From contig DRJN01000456.1 in NCBI GenBank assembly GCA_011052165.1, positions 1-5,105 on the forward strand: 5,105 nucleotides of DNA, given 5' to 3'. Both the position numbers and the translations under genes were made by a program. Shown in pieces: positions 1 to 5,072 of the stretch. Numbering within the stretch: the first letter of the stretch is position 1; each line of letters opens with the position of its first letter. The stretch is from Gammaproteobacteria bacterium (GTDB lineage: Bacteria; Pseudomonadota; Gammaproteobacteria; UBA6429; Thiohalophilaceae). The notes under the pieces are model-generated. The model saw only the letters and a program-made list of their open reading frames with translations. It was not told the DNA's origin and did no database searches.

Positions 1-136
1 ACATGAAGTCATTCCACAGAACTTCGGCAATATCCGCCATACCCATAGGCGCACCCGGATGACCGGAATTAGCCTTCTGTACCGCATCCATGCTCAATGC
101 ACGTATGGCATTAGCGAGTTGTTTACGAGATGACAT
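1..136 (-). CDS. tkt: Transketolase, N-terminal 45 codons (cut by window edge)
   Basis: Transketolase is a thiamine-diphosphate enzyme of the cytosolic pentose phosphate pathway that moves two-carbon ketol units between sugar phosphates. The reverse complement from the ATG at 136-134 reads MSSRKQLANAIRALSMDA and continues through SGHPGAPMGMADIAEVLW to the window edge. This matches the start of E. coli TktA at nearly every position, including the conserved His26 of the SGHPGAP motif, which lies in the active site. The start is supported by that alignment and by a purine-rich AGGGGAA (complement of 141-147) just upstream. The gene continues left beyond the window, so nothing can be said about its other domains or its 3' neighbours. 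It is transcribed in the same direction as the redoxin gene at 511-1065, but the 374-bp gap argues against simple co-transcription. The family call is very secure; the paralogue (tktA or tktB type) cannot be told. Confidence 0.96.
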   Translation of the reverse strand, partial: MSSRKQLANAIRALSMDAVQKANSGHPGAPMGMADIAEVLWNDFM

Positions 137-294
137 AGTGTTCCCCTGTAAGTTTCAAAAACAAAATCGAGTAAATCGTTTCATCCGGATTCCATCAGAC
201 ACGACCTCAACCCTGCGCAGCATTGTGCACATTCCTGACCGAATACGGGATAGTTAACTGGAAAACTGCAGGAGGGTCCGCTGCCACACCTGAT

Positions 295-316
295 GGGTCA
301 GCGCGGCCTGACACCC
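295..316 (-). other. GC-rich hairpin in the probable tkt leader
   Basis: GGGTCAG (295-301) pairs with CTGAC-A-CCC (308-316), leaving one bulged A at 313 and a six-base loop (302-307). That gives about eight pairs, mostly G-C. It sits about 160 bases before the tkt start codon on the - strand, so it would be in the tkt leader if transcription starts further upstream. There is no T-run on either side, so it is not a normal intrinsic terminator. It may be a folded part of the leader or simply chance in GC-rich DNA. Confidence 0.3.
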
Positions 317-450
317 GCATTTATCCCCGGTTCTGGTTCCCCCGGACGTAGAGCGGCGCATTTTCCCATCTTTTACAGGTCGTGGGCAAGAGCTGAAGCG
401 GAATAAGCTTGTTCTAATAAAGTAGCGCGCAAAGGCAATAAAGTACGTTT

Positions 451-466
451 ATCGTAAACTTACGAT
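451..466. promoter_or_regulatory. Perfect 7+2+7 palindrome, candidate operator
   Basis: ATCGTAAACTTACGAT has two perfect 7-bp arms around a 2-bp spacer. It overlaps a second inverted repeat, GTTTA-TCG-TAAAC, at 447-459. The tight spacer is too small for an RNA hairpin loop, so binding by a dimeric protein on DNA is more likely than a transcript structure. It lies 45 bp downstream of the redoxin stop and 315 bp upstream of tkt. I do not recognise the motif and saw no second copy in the window, so the regulator and the gene it would control are unknown. Confidence 0.4.
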
Positions 467-510
467 TGGATGACCGAAAAAAGCTCACTCATACCATAAT
501 ATAAAGCCGC

Positions 511-1065
511 CTATGTTCGCCATTTTATAGAGCAACCCATGCTCGGAATTTGCACCTCCGGTCCGCGGCCGGTTTCCGCTATCTGACGCATGGCTTCAAA
601 CAGATCACGGCGCACATCCGCGGCAGCCGTTTGCTTGCGCGAAGCATCCAGCCGCCCACGGTATTGCAGCTTGAGATCGGCATTGTAACCAAAGAAGTCC
701 GGAGTACAGATCGCCCCATAGTCTTTCGCCGCCTGCTGGCTTTCATCCCACAGATAGGGAAAGGGAAAGGCGAATTCGTCAGCTGTCTTTTTCATGTTCT
801 CGAAGGAATCCTCCTCATATAACGCAGGATCATTGGACATGATGGCCACGCTGTTGATACCCAGCCTCTTTAGTTCAGCACAGTCTCGCACCATGCGTTC
901 ACGAACAGCCTTCACATAAGGACAGTGATTGCAGATGAACATGACCAGCAAACCTTTTTCACCGGCACAATCCGCCAGCGTCCAGGTTTTGCCATCCACC
1001 CCCGGCAGAGCAAAACCCACGGCGGGTTTATCAAACTCACAGACAGGTGTTTCCAGACTAATCAT
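511..1065 (-). CDS. Thioredoxin-fold redoxin of the AhpC/TSA peroxiredoxin-like group
   Basis: This is a 184-residue protein with a single thioredoxin-like domain and no signal peptide or membrane segment, so it is probably cytoplasmic. The N-terminal part (VGFALPGVDGKTWTLAD, about 16-32) is the usual redoxin opening. Strand LLVMFICNHCPYV (39-51) carries a CxxC-type site at Cys45 and Cys48. A Thr-Pro follows at 121-122, preceded by Cys120, in the place of the cis-proline of thioredoxin folds. The tail PSMGCSIKW (174-182) adds Cys178 and is typical of the widespread 'thioredoxin family protein' (PRX-like) group, as I recall it. The exact substrate of this group is not established to my knowledge; thiol-disulfide exchange or peroxide reduction is inferred from the fold. 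The ATG start has a strong AAGGAG (complement of 1072-1077) six bases upstream. The gene is divergent from metK, and a functional link with it is unproven. Confidence 0.9.
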   Translation of the reverse strand: MISLETPVCEFDKPAVGFALPGVDGKTWTLADCAGEKGLLVMFICNHCPYVKAVRERMVRDCAELKRLGINSVAIMSNDPALYEEDSFENMKKTADEFAFPFPYLWDESQQAAKDYGAICTPDFFGYNADLKLQYRGRLDASRKQTAAADVRRDLFEAMRQIAETGRGPEVQIPSMGCSIKWRT

Positions 1066-1235
1066 AGGTTTCTCCTTCCGTTTTTATTCTACGGTTTTAA
1101 AACTATCAACAATGAAAGCTAAATGGTAGCCAATATTTCAACTACCGCCGCAGATGAGGCTCGGCTATTCAAAGCAAAGGAAAACCGCTAAACTTCGCTC
1201 TCGACTAATTTTAAAGCTTTTGAGGGACTATCAAT
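1066..1235. promoter_or_regulatory. Divergent intergenic region serving redoxin (-) and metK (+)
   Basis: These 170 bp must hold the promoters for both flanking genes unless metK is read from elsewhere. I could not pick a convincing sigma70 pair for either gene. A weak redoxin candidate is TAGAAT (complement of 1086-1091) with a poor -35. A short palindrome GTTTTAAAAC lies at 1094-1103. The metK ribosome binding site is GAGGGA at 1222-1227. No SAM riboswitch signature and no MetJ-type AGACGTCT box is visible, so metK control remains unknown. Confidence 0.5.
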
Positions 1236-2396
1236 ATGGCCGGCGCACACCTGTTTACATCCGAATCTGTCTCCGAGGGTCACCCCGACAAGGTTGCCGA
1301 TCAGATTTCCGATTCTATTCTCGACGCTATTCTGACCCAGGATCCGAAAGCGCGGGTAGCCTGTGAGACGCTGGTCAATACCGGCATGGTCGTGCTGTCA
1401 GGTGAAATCACCACCTCAGCCTGGGTCGATATGAACGATGTGGTGCGCAAGCGGATCAAAGAAATAGGCTACAACAGTTCCGACATGGGCTTTGACTGGG
1501 AATCCTGCGCGATTCTCACGTCTATCGACAAGCAGTCCGTCGACATTGCCATGGGGGTGGATGAAGGTGATGAACATGAACAGGGCGCTGGCGATCAGGG
1601 TCTCATGTTCGGCTACGCCAATAACGAAACGGATGTACTGATGCCCGCGCCGATTACCTATGCTCACCGCCTGGTCAAGCGTCAGGCTGAAGTGCGTAAG
1701 AATGGCACCCTGCCCTGGTTACGCCCCGATGCCAAAAGTCAGGTCACCTTCCGCTATGAAGACAGTACCATTGTGGGTATCGATGCCGTCGTGCTCTCGA
1801 CCCAGCACAACCCGGATATTGAACAGAAAACCCTGACCGAAGCGGTCATGGATGAAATTGTCAAACCGGTGCTGCCTGCTGAGTGGCTGGACAAGGACAC
1901 CAAGTATTTCATTAATCCCACCGGCCGCTTTGTTATCGGCGGCCCGGTGGGCGACTGCGGCCTTACCGGACGCAAGATTATTGTGGATACCTATGGCGGC
2001 ATGGCGCGTCATGGTGGCGGCGCTTTCTCGGGCAAGGATCCGTCTAAGGTCGATCGCTCCGCCGCCTATGCCGGACGTTATGTGGCCAAGAACATCGTCG
2101 CCGCCGGCCTCGCCGATCGCTGCGAAATCCAGATCTCCTACGCCATTGGTGTCGCTGAACCCACTTCTATTAGTGTGGAAACCTTCGGCACTGGCAAGGT
2201 GGACGACAGCCGGATCGTCGAACTGGTGCGCGAACATTTTGACCTGCGCGCGGGTGGCCTGGTGAAAATGCTGGATCTACTACGGCCCATCTATGCCGCC
2301 ACCGCCGCCTATGGCCACTTCGGTCGCGAAGAAGCTGATTTCACCTGGGAGAAAACCGACAAGGCAGATGCCCTGCGCGATGCGGCGGGTCTGTAA
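1236..2396 (+). CDS. metK: S-adenosylmethionine synthetase (methionine adenosyltransferase)
   Basis: It makes SAM from methionine and ATP, releasing phosphate and diphosphate, as a cytosolic homotetramer that needs Mg2+ and K+. The protein has 386 residues; the E. coli enzyme has 384. It is complete and closely similar to E. coli MetK throughout. Visible signatures are SEGHPDK (13-19, with His16 and Asp18), the GAGDQGLMFGY hexapeptide region (117-127, Asp120), DAKSQV (165-170, Lys167), GRK (245-247, Arg246 and Lys247) and the glycine-rich loop GGGAFSGKDPSKVD (260-273, with Lys267, Lys271 and Asp273). These correspond to the known catalytic and phosphate-binding residues of the E. coli enzyme. 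The ATG is preceded by GAGGGA at 8-base spacing, and the N-terminus MAGAHLFTSESVSEGHPDK aligns with the family start. It is followed after 6 bp by a palindromic repeat that may end or process its transcript. It heads the SAM-cycle cluster and feeds the methyl donor whose by-product AhcY removes. Confidence 0.98.
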   Translation: MAGAHLFTSESVSEGHPDKVADQISDSILDAILTQDPKARVACETLVNTGMVVLSGEITTSAWVDMNDVVRKRIKEIGYNSSDMGFDWESCAILTSIDKQSVDIAMGVDEGDEHEQGAGDQGLMFGYANNETDVLMPAPITYAHRLVKRQAEVRKNGTLPWLRPDAKSQVTFRYEDSTIVGIDAVVLSTQHNPDIEQKTLTEAVMDEIVKPVLPAEWLDKDTKYFINPTGRFVIGGPVGDCGLTGRKIIVDTYGGMARHGGGAFSGKDPSKVDRSAAYAGRYVAKNIVAAGLADRCEIQISYAIGVAEPTSISVETFGTGKVDDSRIVELVREHFDLRAGGLVKMLDLLRPIYAATAAYGHFGREEADFTWEKTDKADALRDAAGL

Positions 2397-2402
2397 AAAT
2401 CC

Positions 2403-2523
2403 AACGCAGAGACGCGAAGACGCAGAGGGCGCAAAGAATTTCCGGTGCCTCGTTTCCACACTCCGAATGCGGGAACGAGAAAAATTTTATAAAAAATCTT
2501 TGCGTCTTTGCGTCTTTGCGTTT
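2403..2523. repeat. Palindromic intergenic repeat of CGCARAG units, copy 1, with an insert
   Basis: The left arm (2403-2441) is a run of CGCAGAG/CGCAAAG-type units: AACGCAGAGACGCGAAGACG and onward. The right arm (2494-2523), read in reverse complement, is AAACGCAAAGACGCAAAGAC and onward, so the arms form an imperfect inverted repeat whose own units are direct repeats. About 52 bp separate the arms and contain another palindrome (2449-2479). The same family occurs again at 4097-4175. Repeats of this kind are common between genes in many proteobacteria and other bacteria, and reading them as protein gives spurious peptides such as SLRLCVFAF. It begins 6 bp after the metK stop. Whether it is mobile cannot be seen; no transposase or target duplication is evident. 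Confidence 0.85.
2449..2479. repeat. Second-family palindrome nested in the CGCARAG repeat
   Basis: CTCGTTTCCACA (2449-2460) pairs with TGCGGGAACGAG (2468-2479) around the loop CTCCGAA (2461-2467). The 12-position stem has one G-U wobble and one A-C mismatch. The form (G)CCTCGTTYCCACnCTCC...GGGAACGAG resembles a widespread intergenic repeat with CTCGTTCCCACGCTC arms, here slightly decayed. The assignment to that family is from memory and by eye. Its place in the loop of the outer repeat suggests a later insertion. Confidence 0.6.
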
Positions 2524-2528
2524 ATAAA
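2500..2528 (+). promoter_or_regulatory. Predicted sigma70-like promoter for the SAH riboswitch-ahcY transcript
   Basis: A -35 of TTGCGT (2500-2505) and a -10 of TATAAA (2523-2528) are separated by exactly 17 bp. Seven bases after the -10 lies 2535, so transcription would start almost at the first base of riboswitch stem P1 (2536). That agreement supports the call more than the hexamers alone. The -35 is inside the right arm of the CGCARAG repeat and the -10 straddles its outer edge. TTGCGT recurs within the arm, so the -35 could also be seen by chance. Confidence 0.6.
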
Positions 2529-2535
2529 TCAGGGG

Positions 2536-2624
2536 TTCCCGAGGAGCGTTGCAGCGGGCGTAGGTCGAACATGATCTATGCCTCCGTCAGGCTCGGGAAT
2601 TTTACTTTACAACAACGGCGCTCA
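2536..2624 (+). ncRNA. SAH (S-adenosylhomocysteine) riboswitch
   Basis: The conserved core CCGAGGAGCGTTGCAGCGGG (2539-2558) and the closing TCAGGCTCGG (2587-2596) match the SAH riboswitch consensus as I recall it. P1 is a perfect 8-bp stem, TTCCCGAG (2536-2543) with CTCGGGAA (2592-2599). An inner hairpin pairs GGCGTAGGTC (2557-2566) with GATCTATGCC (2573-2582), with two G-U wobbles and the loop GAACAT. A downstream strand GGCGCTC (2617-2623) pairs with GAGCGTT (2544-2550), giving the expected pseudoknot helix, with two G-U pairs at its end. Known members lie upstream of SAH-recycling genes and raise expression when SAH binds. Its position in front of ahcY fits exactly. The pairing was worked out by hand; no covariance model was run. 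Confidence 0.95.
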
Positions 2625-2657
2625 TCTTTTTTTATCTTAAATTTTAAGGAGAGATGA
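2622..2657 (+). promoter_or_regulatory. Predicted anti-Shine-Dalgarno hairpin, expression platform of ahcY
   Basis: TCATCTTTTTTTA (2622-2634) can pair without a gap with TAAGGAGAGATGA (2645-2657), giving 13 pairs of which three are G-U, around a 10-base loop. The whole ribosome binding site AAGGAG (2646-2651) is buried in this helix, which ends one base before the ATG at 2659. Its first two bases (2622-2623) are also the last two of the riboswitch pseudoknot strand (2617-2623), so the two folds compete at that junction. The ribosome binding site itself has an ideal 7-base spacing to the ATG. The role as a SAH-dependent translational switch is inferred. Confidence 0.6.
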
Positions 2658-2658
2658 T

Positions 2659-4080
2659 ATGAATGCTGTAGTTGACCCTTCCTTCACCGACTACAAAGTC
2701 GCGGATATGTCCCTGGCCGAATGGGGACAAAAAGAAATTTCCATCGCTGAAACCGAGATGCCCGGCCTCATGGCATTGCGCGAAGAATACGCCAGCGAGC
2801 AGCCTTTAAAGGGTGCACGCATTGCCGGCAGTCTGCACATGACCATTCAGACCGCGGTGCTGATTGAAACCCTGGTGGCACTGGGCGCAGAAGTACGTTG
2901 GGCCTCCTGCAATATTTTCTCCACCCAGGATCAAGCCGCCGCCGCGATTGCCGCGCAGGGCATCCCGGTCTACGCCTGGAAAGGCGAGAGCATCGAAGAA
3001 TACTGGTGGTGCACCGAACAGATGCTGACCTGGCCTGATGGTCAGTTGCCCAACATGATTCTGGATGACGGCGGTGACGCCACCCTGCTGGTTCACAAGG
3101 GTGCCGAGTACGAAAAATCCGGCAGCATCCCGGAAACCAAAGCCGGCGACAACGAAGAATGGGCGGCCATTCTTGATGTACTACGCCGCACTATCAGTGA
3201 TGGTTCGGACAAGTGGACTAAAATCGTCAACAGCATCAAGGGTGTCACTGAAGAAACCACCACCGGCGTGCATCGTCTCTATCAAATGATGGAAACTGGT
3301 GAACTCATGTTCCCCGCCATGAACGTCAATGACTCGGTCACCAAAAGCAAGTTCGATAACCTTTATGGTTGCCGTGAATCCCTGCTCGATGGTATCAAGC
3401 GCGCCACTGACGTCATGATTGCCGGCAAGATCTGCGTAGTGCTGGGTTACGGTGATGTCGGCAAGGGCTGTGCGCAGGCCTTCCGCGGCATGGGCGCGAC
3501 GGTATGGGTCACTGAAGTTGATCCCATTTGTGCACTACAGGCGGCAATGGAAGGCTATCGCGTGGTTGAAATGAATGACGCGGCCGCCCTCGGTGATATT
3601 TTCGTGACCACCACCGGTAACGTCAACGTTATCAACCATGACCACATGGCAGTGATGAAAAACGAAGCTATCGTCTGCAACATCGGTCACTTCGATTCTG
3701 AAATTGAAATCTCCGCACTGGAAAAATATGAGTGGGTAGAAATCAAGCCGCAGGTTGATCACGTTATTTTTCCTGATGGCAAACGCATCATCATTCTGGC
3801 CAAGGGCAGGCTGGTCAACCTGGGCTGCGCCACGGGCCACCCCAGTTTCGTGATGTCCGCCTCTTTCACTAACCAGGTGATGGCGCAAATGGAATTCTTC
3901 AAAGATTCCGGCAAATATGAAAACAAGGTTTACATTCTGCCCAAACATCTGGATGAGAAAGTCGCCCGCCTGCACTTGAAAAAAATCGGCGTCAACCTGA
4001 CCACACTCAGCCAGGAACAGGCCGACTACATCAACGTGCCGGTTGAAGGACCTTATAAGCCGGATCATTACCGTTACTAG
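2659..4080 (+). CDS. ahcY: S-adenosylhomocysteine hydrolase (adenosylhomocysteinase)
   Basis: It reversibly splits SAH into adenosine and L-homocysteine using tightly bound NAD+, so relieving SAH inhibition of methyltransferases; it acts in the cytosol, usually as a tetramer. The protein has 473 residues and is complete. Human-enzyme catalytic residues map to His60 (GSLHMT), Asp137 (ILDDGGD), Glu199 (EETTTGVH), Lys229 and Asp233 (NDSVTKSKFDN), and Cys238 (LYGCRES). The NAD-binding Rossmann loop is GYGDVGKG (263-270). The C-terminus KPDHYRY (467-473) is the conserved tail that completes the neighbouring subunit's cofactor site. Residues about 142-185 form the roughly 40-residue insertion found in many bacterial and plant enzymes and absent from the human form. 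The ATG has AAGGAG seven bases upstream; an out-of-frame ATG lies at 2654. It is preceded by a SAH riboswitch and followed after 16 bp by a palindromic repeat and then metF. Confidence 0.98.
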   Translation: MNAVVDPSFTDYKVADMSLAEWGQKEISIAETEMPGLMALREEYASEQPLKGARIAGSLHMTIQTAVLIETLVALGAEVRWASCNIFSTQDQAAAAIAAQGIPVYAWKGESIEEYWWCTEQMLTWPDGQLPNMILDDGGDATLLVHKGAEYEKSGSIPETKAGDNEEWAAILDVLRRTISDGSDKWTKIVNSIKGVTEETTTGVHRLYQMMETGELMFPAMNVNDSVTKSKFDNLYGCRESLLDGIKRATDVMIAGKICVVLGYGDVGKGCAQAFRGMGATVWVTEVDPICALQAAMEGYRVVEMNDAAALGDIFVTTTGNVNVINHDHMAVMKNEAIVCNIGHFDSEIEISALEKYEWVEIKPQVDHVIFPDGKRIIILAKGRLVNLGCATGHPSFVMSASFTNQVMAQMEFFKDSGKYENKVYILPKHLDEKVARLHLKKIGVNLTTLSQEQADYINVPVEGPYKPDHYRY

Positions 4081-4096
4081 GCACCCCTCTGATTAG

Positions 4097-4175
4097 TAAC
4101 GCAGAGAACGCGAAGGCGCAGAGAACGCAGAGTTTTTAACTTTGCGTTCTCTGCGGCTCTGCATCCTTTGCGTTA
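4097..4175. repeat. Palindromic intergenic repeat of CGCARAG units, copy 2
   Basis: The arms 4097-4134 and 4138-4175 are 38 nt each and pair around a 3-base loop (4135-4137). By hand count there are four mismatches and three G-U pairs, so an RNA copy would form one long hairpin. The left arm is TAACGCAGAGAACGCGAAGG followed by further CGCAGAG units, the same family as the repeat at 2403-2523 but without an insert. It fills most of the gap between the ahcY stop (4080) and metF. It could act as a transcript-stabilising or processing hairpin. It is not a standard terminator, because the outer stem is not followed by a T-run. Confidence 0.9.
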
Positions 4176-4215
4176 TTTCCAGAGCATTCATTTAATCTTT
4201 AAGGTTATGAATATT

Positions 4216-5061
4216 ATGGAGAGTCAAAAACAATACCCACCACAATTCAGCTTTGAATTTTTCCCACCCAAGACCGACAAGGGCGTGGAAAAACTTAAAC
4301 TCGTGCGTGACCAGCTCGGCGCGCTGAAGCCAAAATATTTTTCCGTCACCTACGGCGCCGGTGGCAGTACCCAGCAGGGTACCTTTGATACCATCATGTC
4401 GATTCGTCAGGCCGGGTTTGATGCCGCGCCGCATCTGACCTGCGTAGGCGCCAGCCGCCAAAGTCTGCGTGAACTGTTACAGCAATACATCGACCATGAT
4501 ATCCACCGCATTGTCGCCCTGCGCGGCGACATGCCCTCCGGCATGCATACCAGTGGCGAGTTTCACTATGCCAATGAACTGGTAGCATTTATCCGTGCTG
4601 AAAGCGGCGATCATTTTCATATCGAGGTGGCCGCCTACCCCGAGTTTCATCCTCAGGCCAGTAATGCGCAACATGATCTCGATAATTTCAAACGCAAAAT
4701 CGACGTGGGTGCGAACAGCGCCATCACCCAGTATTTTTTCAACCCGGATGCCTACTTTCGTTTTATCGATGATTGCGAACGACTGGGCATCGAGGTTCCC
4801 ATCGTTCCCGGCATTATGCCGATCACCAATTACAGCAACCTGGCCCGCTTCTCCGACATGTGCGGCGCTGAAATTCCGCGCTGGATCCGCAAACGCCTGG
4901 AAGCGTTTGCGGGTGATACCGACAGCATCAAAGCCTTCGGCGAAGACGTCGTCACCGATCTCGCCCATCAATTATTGGAAGCCGGTGCGCCAGGATTGCA
5001 CTTTTATAGCATGAATCAAGCCGAAGCCAGTTTGGCTATCTGGAAGAATCTTGGGCTGTGA
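4216..5061 (+). CDS. metF: 5,10-methylenetetrahydrofolate reductase
   Basis: It reduces 5,10-methylene- to 5-methyltetrahydrofolate using FAD and NAD(P)H, supplying the methyl group for methionine synthesis from homocysteine; cytosolic TIM-barrel enzyme. From the chosen ATG the protein has 281 residues, against 296 in E. coli. Family marks are FSFEFFPPKT (11-20) with Glu14, the counterpart of E. coli Glu28; VTYGAGGS (44-51); ALRGD (101-105) with Asp105, matching E. coli Asp120; ITQYFF (170-175) with Gln172, matching Gln183; PGIMPI (198-203); and GLHFYSMN (260-267). The reading frame is open from a TTG at 4168, but that codon is inside the repeat arm. ATG 4207 is only two bases after AAGG (4201-4204), whereas ATG 4216 is 11 bases after it; neither spacing is ideal. 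I prefer 4216, with 4207 (284 residues) as the alternative. The gene lies 135 bp after ahcY and may share its transcript. Confidence 0.95.
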   Translation: MESQKQYPPQFSFEFFPPKTDKGVEKLKLVRDQLGALKPKYFSVTYGAGGSTQQGTFDTIMSIRQAGFDAAPHLTCVGASRQSLRELLQQYIDHDIHRIVALRGDMPSGMHTSGEFHYANELVAFIRAESGDHFHIEVAAYPEFHPQASNAQHDLDNFKRKIDVGANSAITQYFFNPDAYFRFIDDCERLGIEVPIVPGIMPITNYSNLARFSDMCGAEIPRWIRKRLEAFAGDTDSIKAFGEDVVTDLAHQLLEAGAPGLHFYSMNQAEASLAIWKNLGL

Positions 5062-5072
5062 TGACAAACCTG

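Larger units (their letters stand above)
137..510. other. 374-bp gap between redoxin and tkt, probable tkt leader and promoter region
   Basis: No credible protein gene is visible. The stretch should hold the tkt promoter and 5' leader, because both flanking genes read leftward. The part at about 400-500 is AT-rich and contains the palindrome at 451-466. The part at about 230-350 is GC-rich with several short inverted repeats, the best at 295-316. I searched by eye for TPP, cobalamin and c-di-GMP riboswitch signatures on the - strand and recognised none. No -10/-35 pair was convincing. There is a run of six A at 478-483 (T on the - strand) after the redoxin gene, but without a clear GC-rich stem before it. 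Confidence 0.5.

Noticed and set aside
298..369. 23-codon ORF on the - strand in the tkt leader
   Set aside because: It has only a weak ribosome binding site, no recognisable peptide and no regulatory codon pattern; an ORF this short is expected by chance.
1066..1235. SAM riboswitch or MetJ operator upstream of metK
   Set aside because: No SAM-I or SAM-II core signature and no AGACGTCT-type tandem boxes could be found by eye.
1719..2237. 172-codon open frame on the - strand inside metK, and similar frames opposite ahcY (3535-4068) and metF (4477-4971)
   Set aside because: Each lies wholly opposite a strongly conserved gene, resembles no family I know, and shows the composition of an antisense shadow.
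2403..2523. CRISPR array, because of the regularly repeated CGCARAG units
   Set aside because: The units are 7-10 bp, contiguous without unique spacers, and arranged as a large inverted repeat.
2293..2574. Open frame of 93 codons across the metK end and the repeat (+ strand)
   Set aside because: It is an out-of-frame shadow of metK continuing into the CGCARAG repeat; the low-complexity peptide SLRLCVFAF is a typical artefact of translating this repeat.
2617..2633. Intrinsic terminator formed by the GGCGCTC strand and the T7 run
   Set aside because: There is no local upstream partner for a terminator stem; the strand pairs with the riboswitch core about 70 nt away, and the T-run is better explained as the anti-Shine-Dalgarno strand. 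A pseudoknot-plus-U-run terminator is not fully excluded.
4168..4215. Upstream TTG start giving a 297-residue MetF
   Set aside because: The TTG and following codons lie in the repeat arm and leader, no ribosome binding site precedes it, and the added residues do not resemble MetF N-termini.
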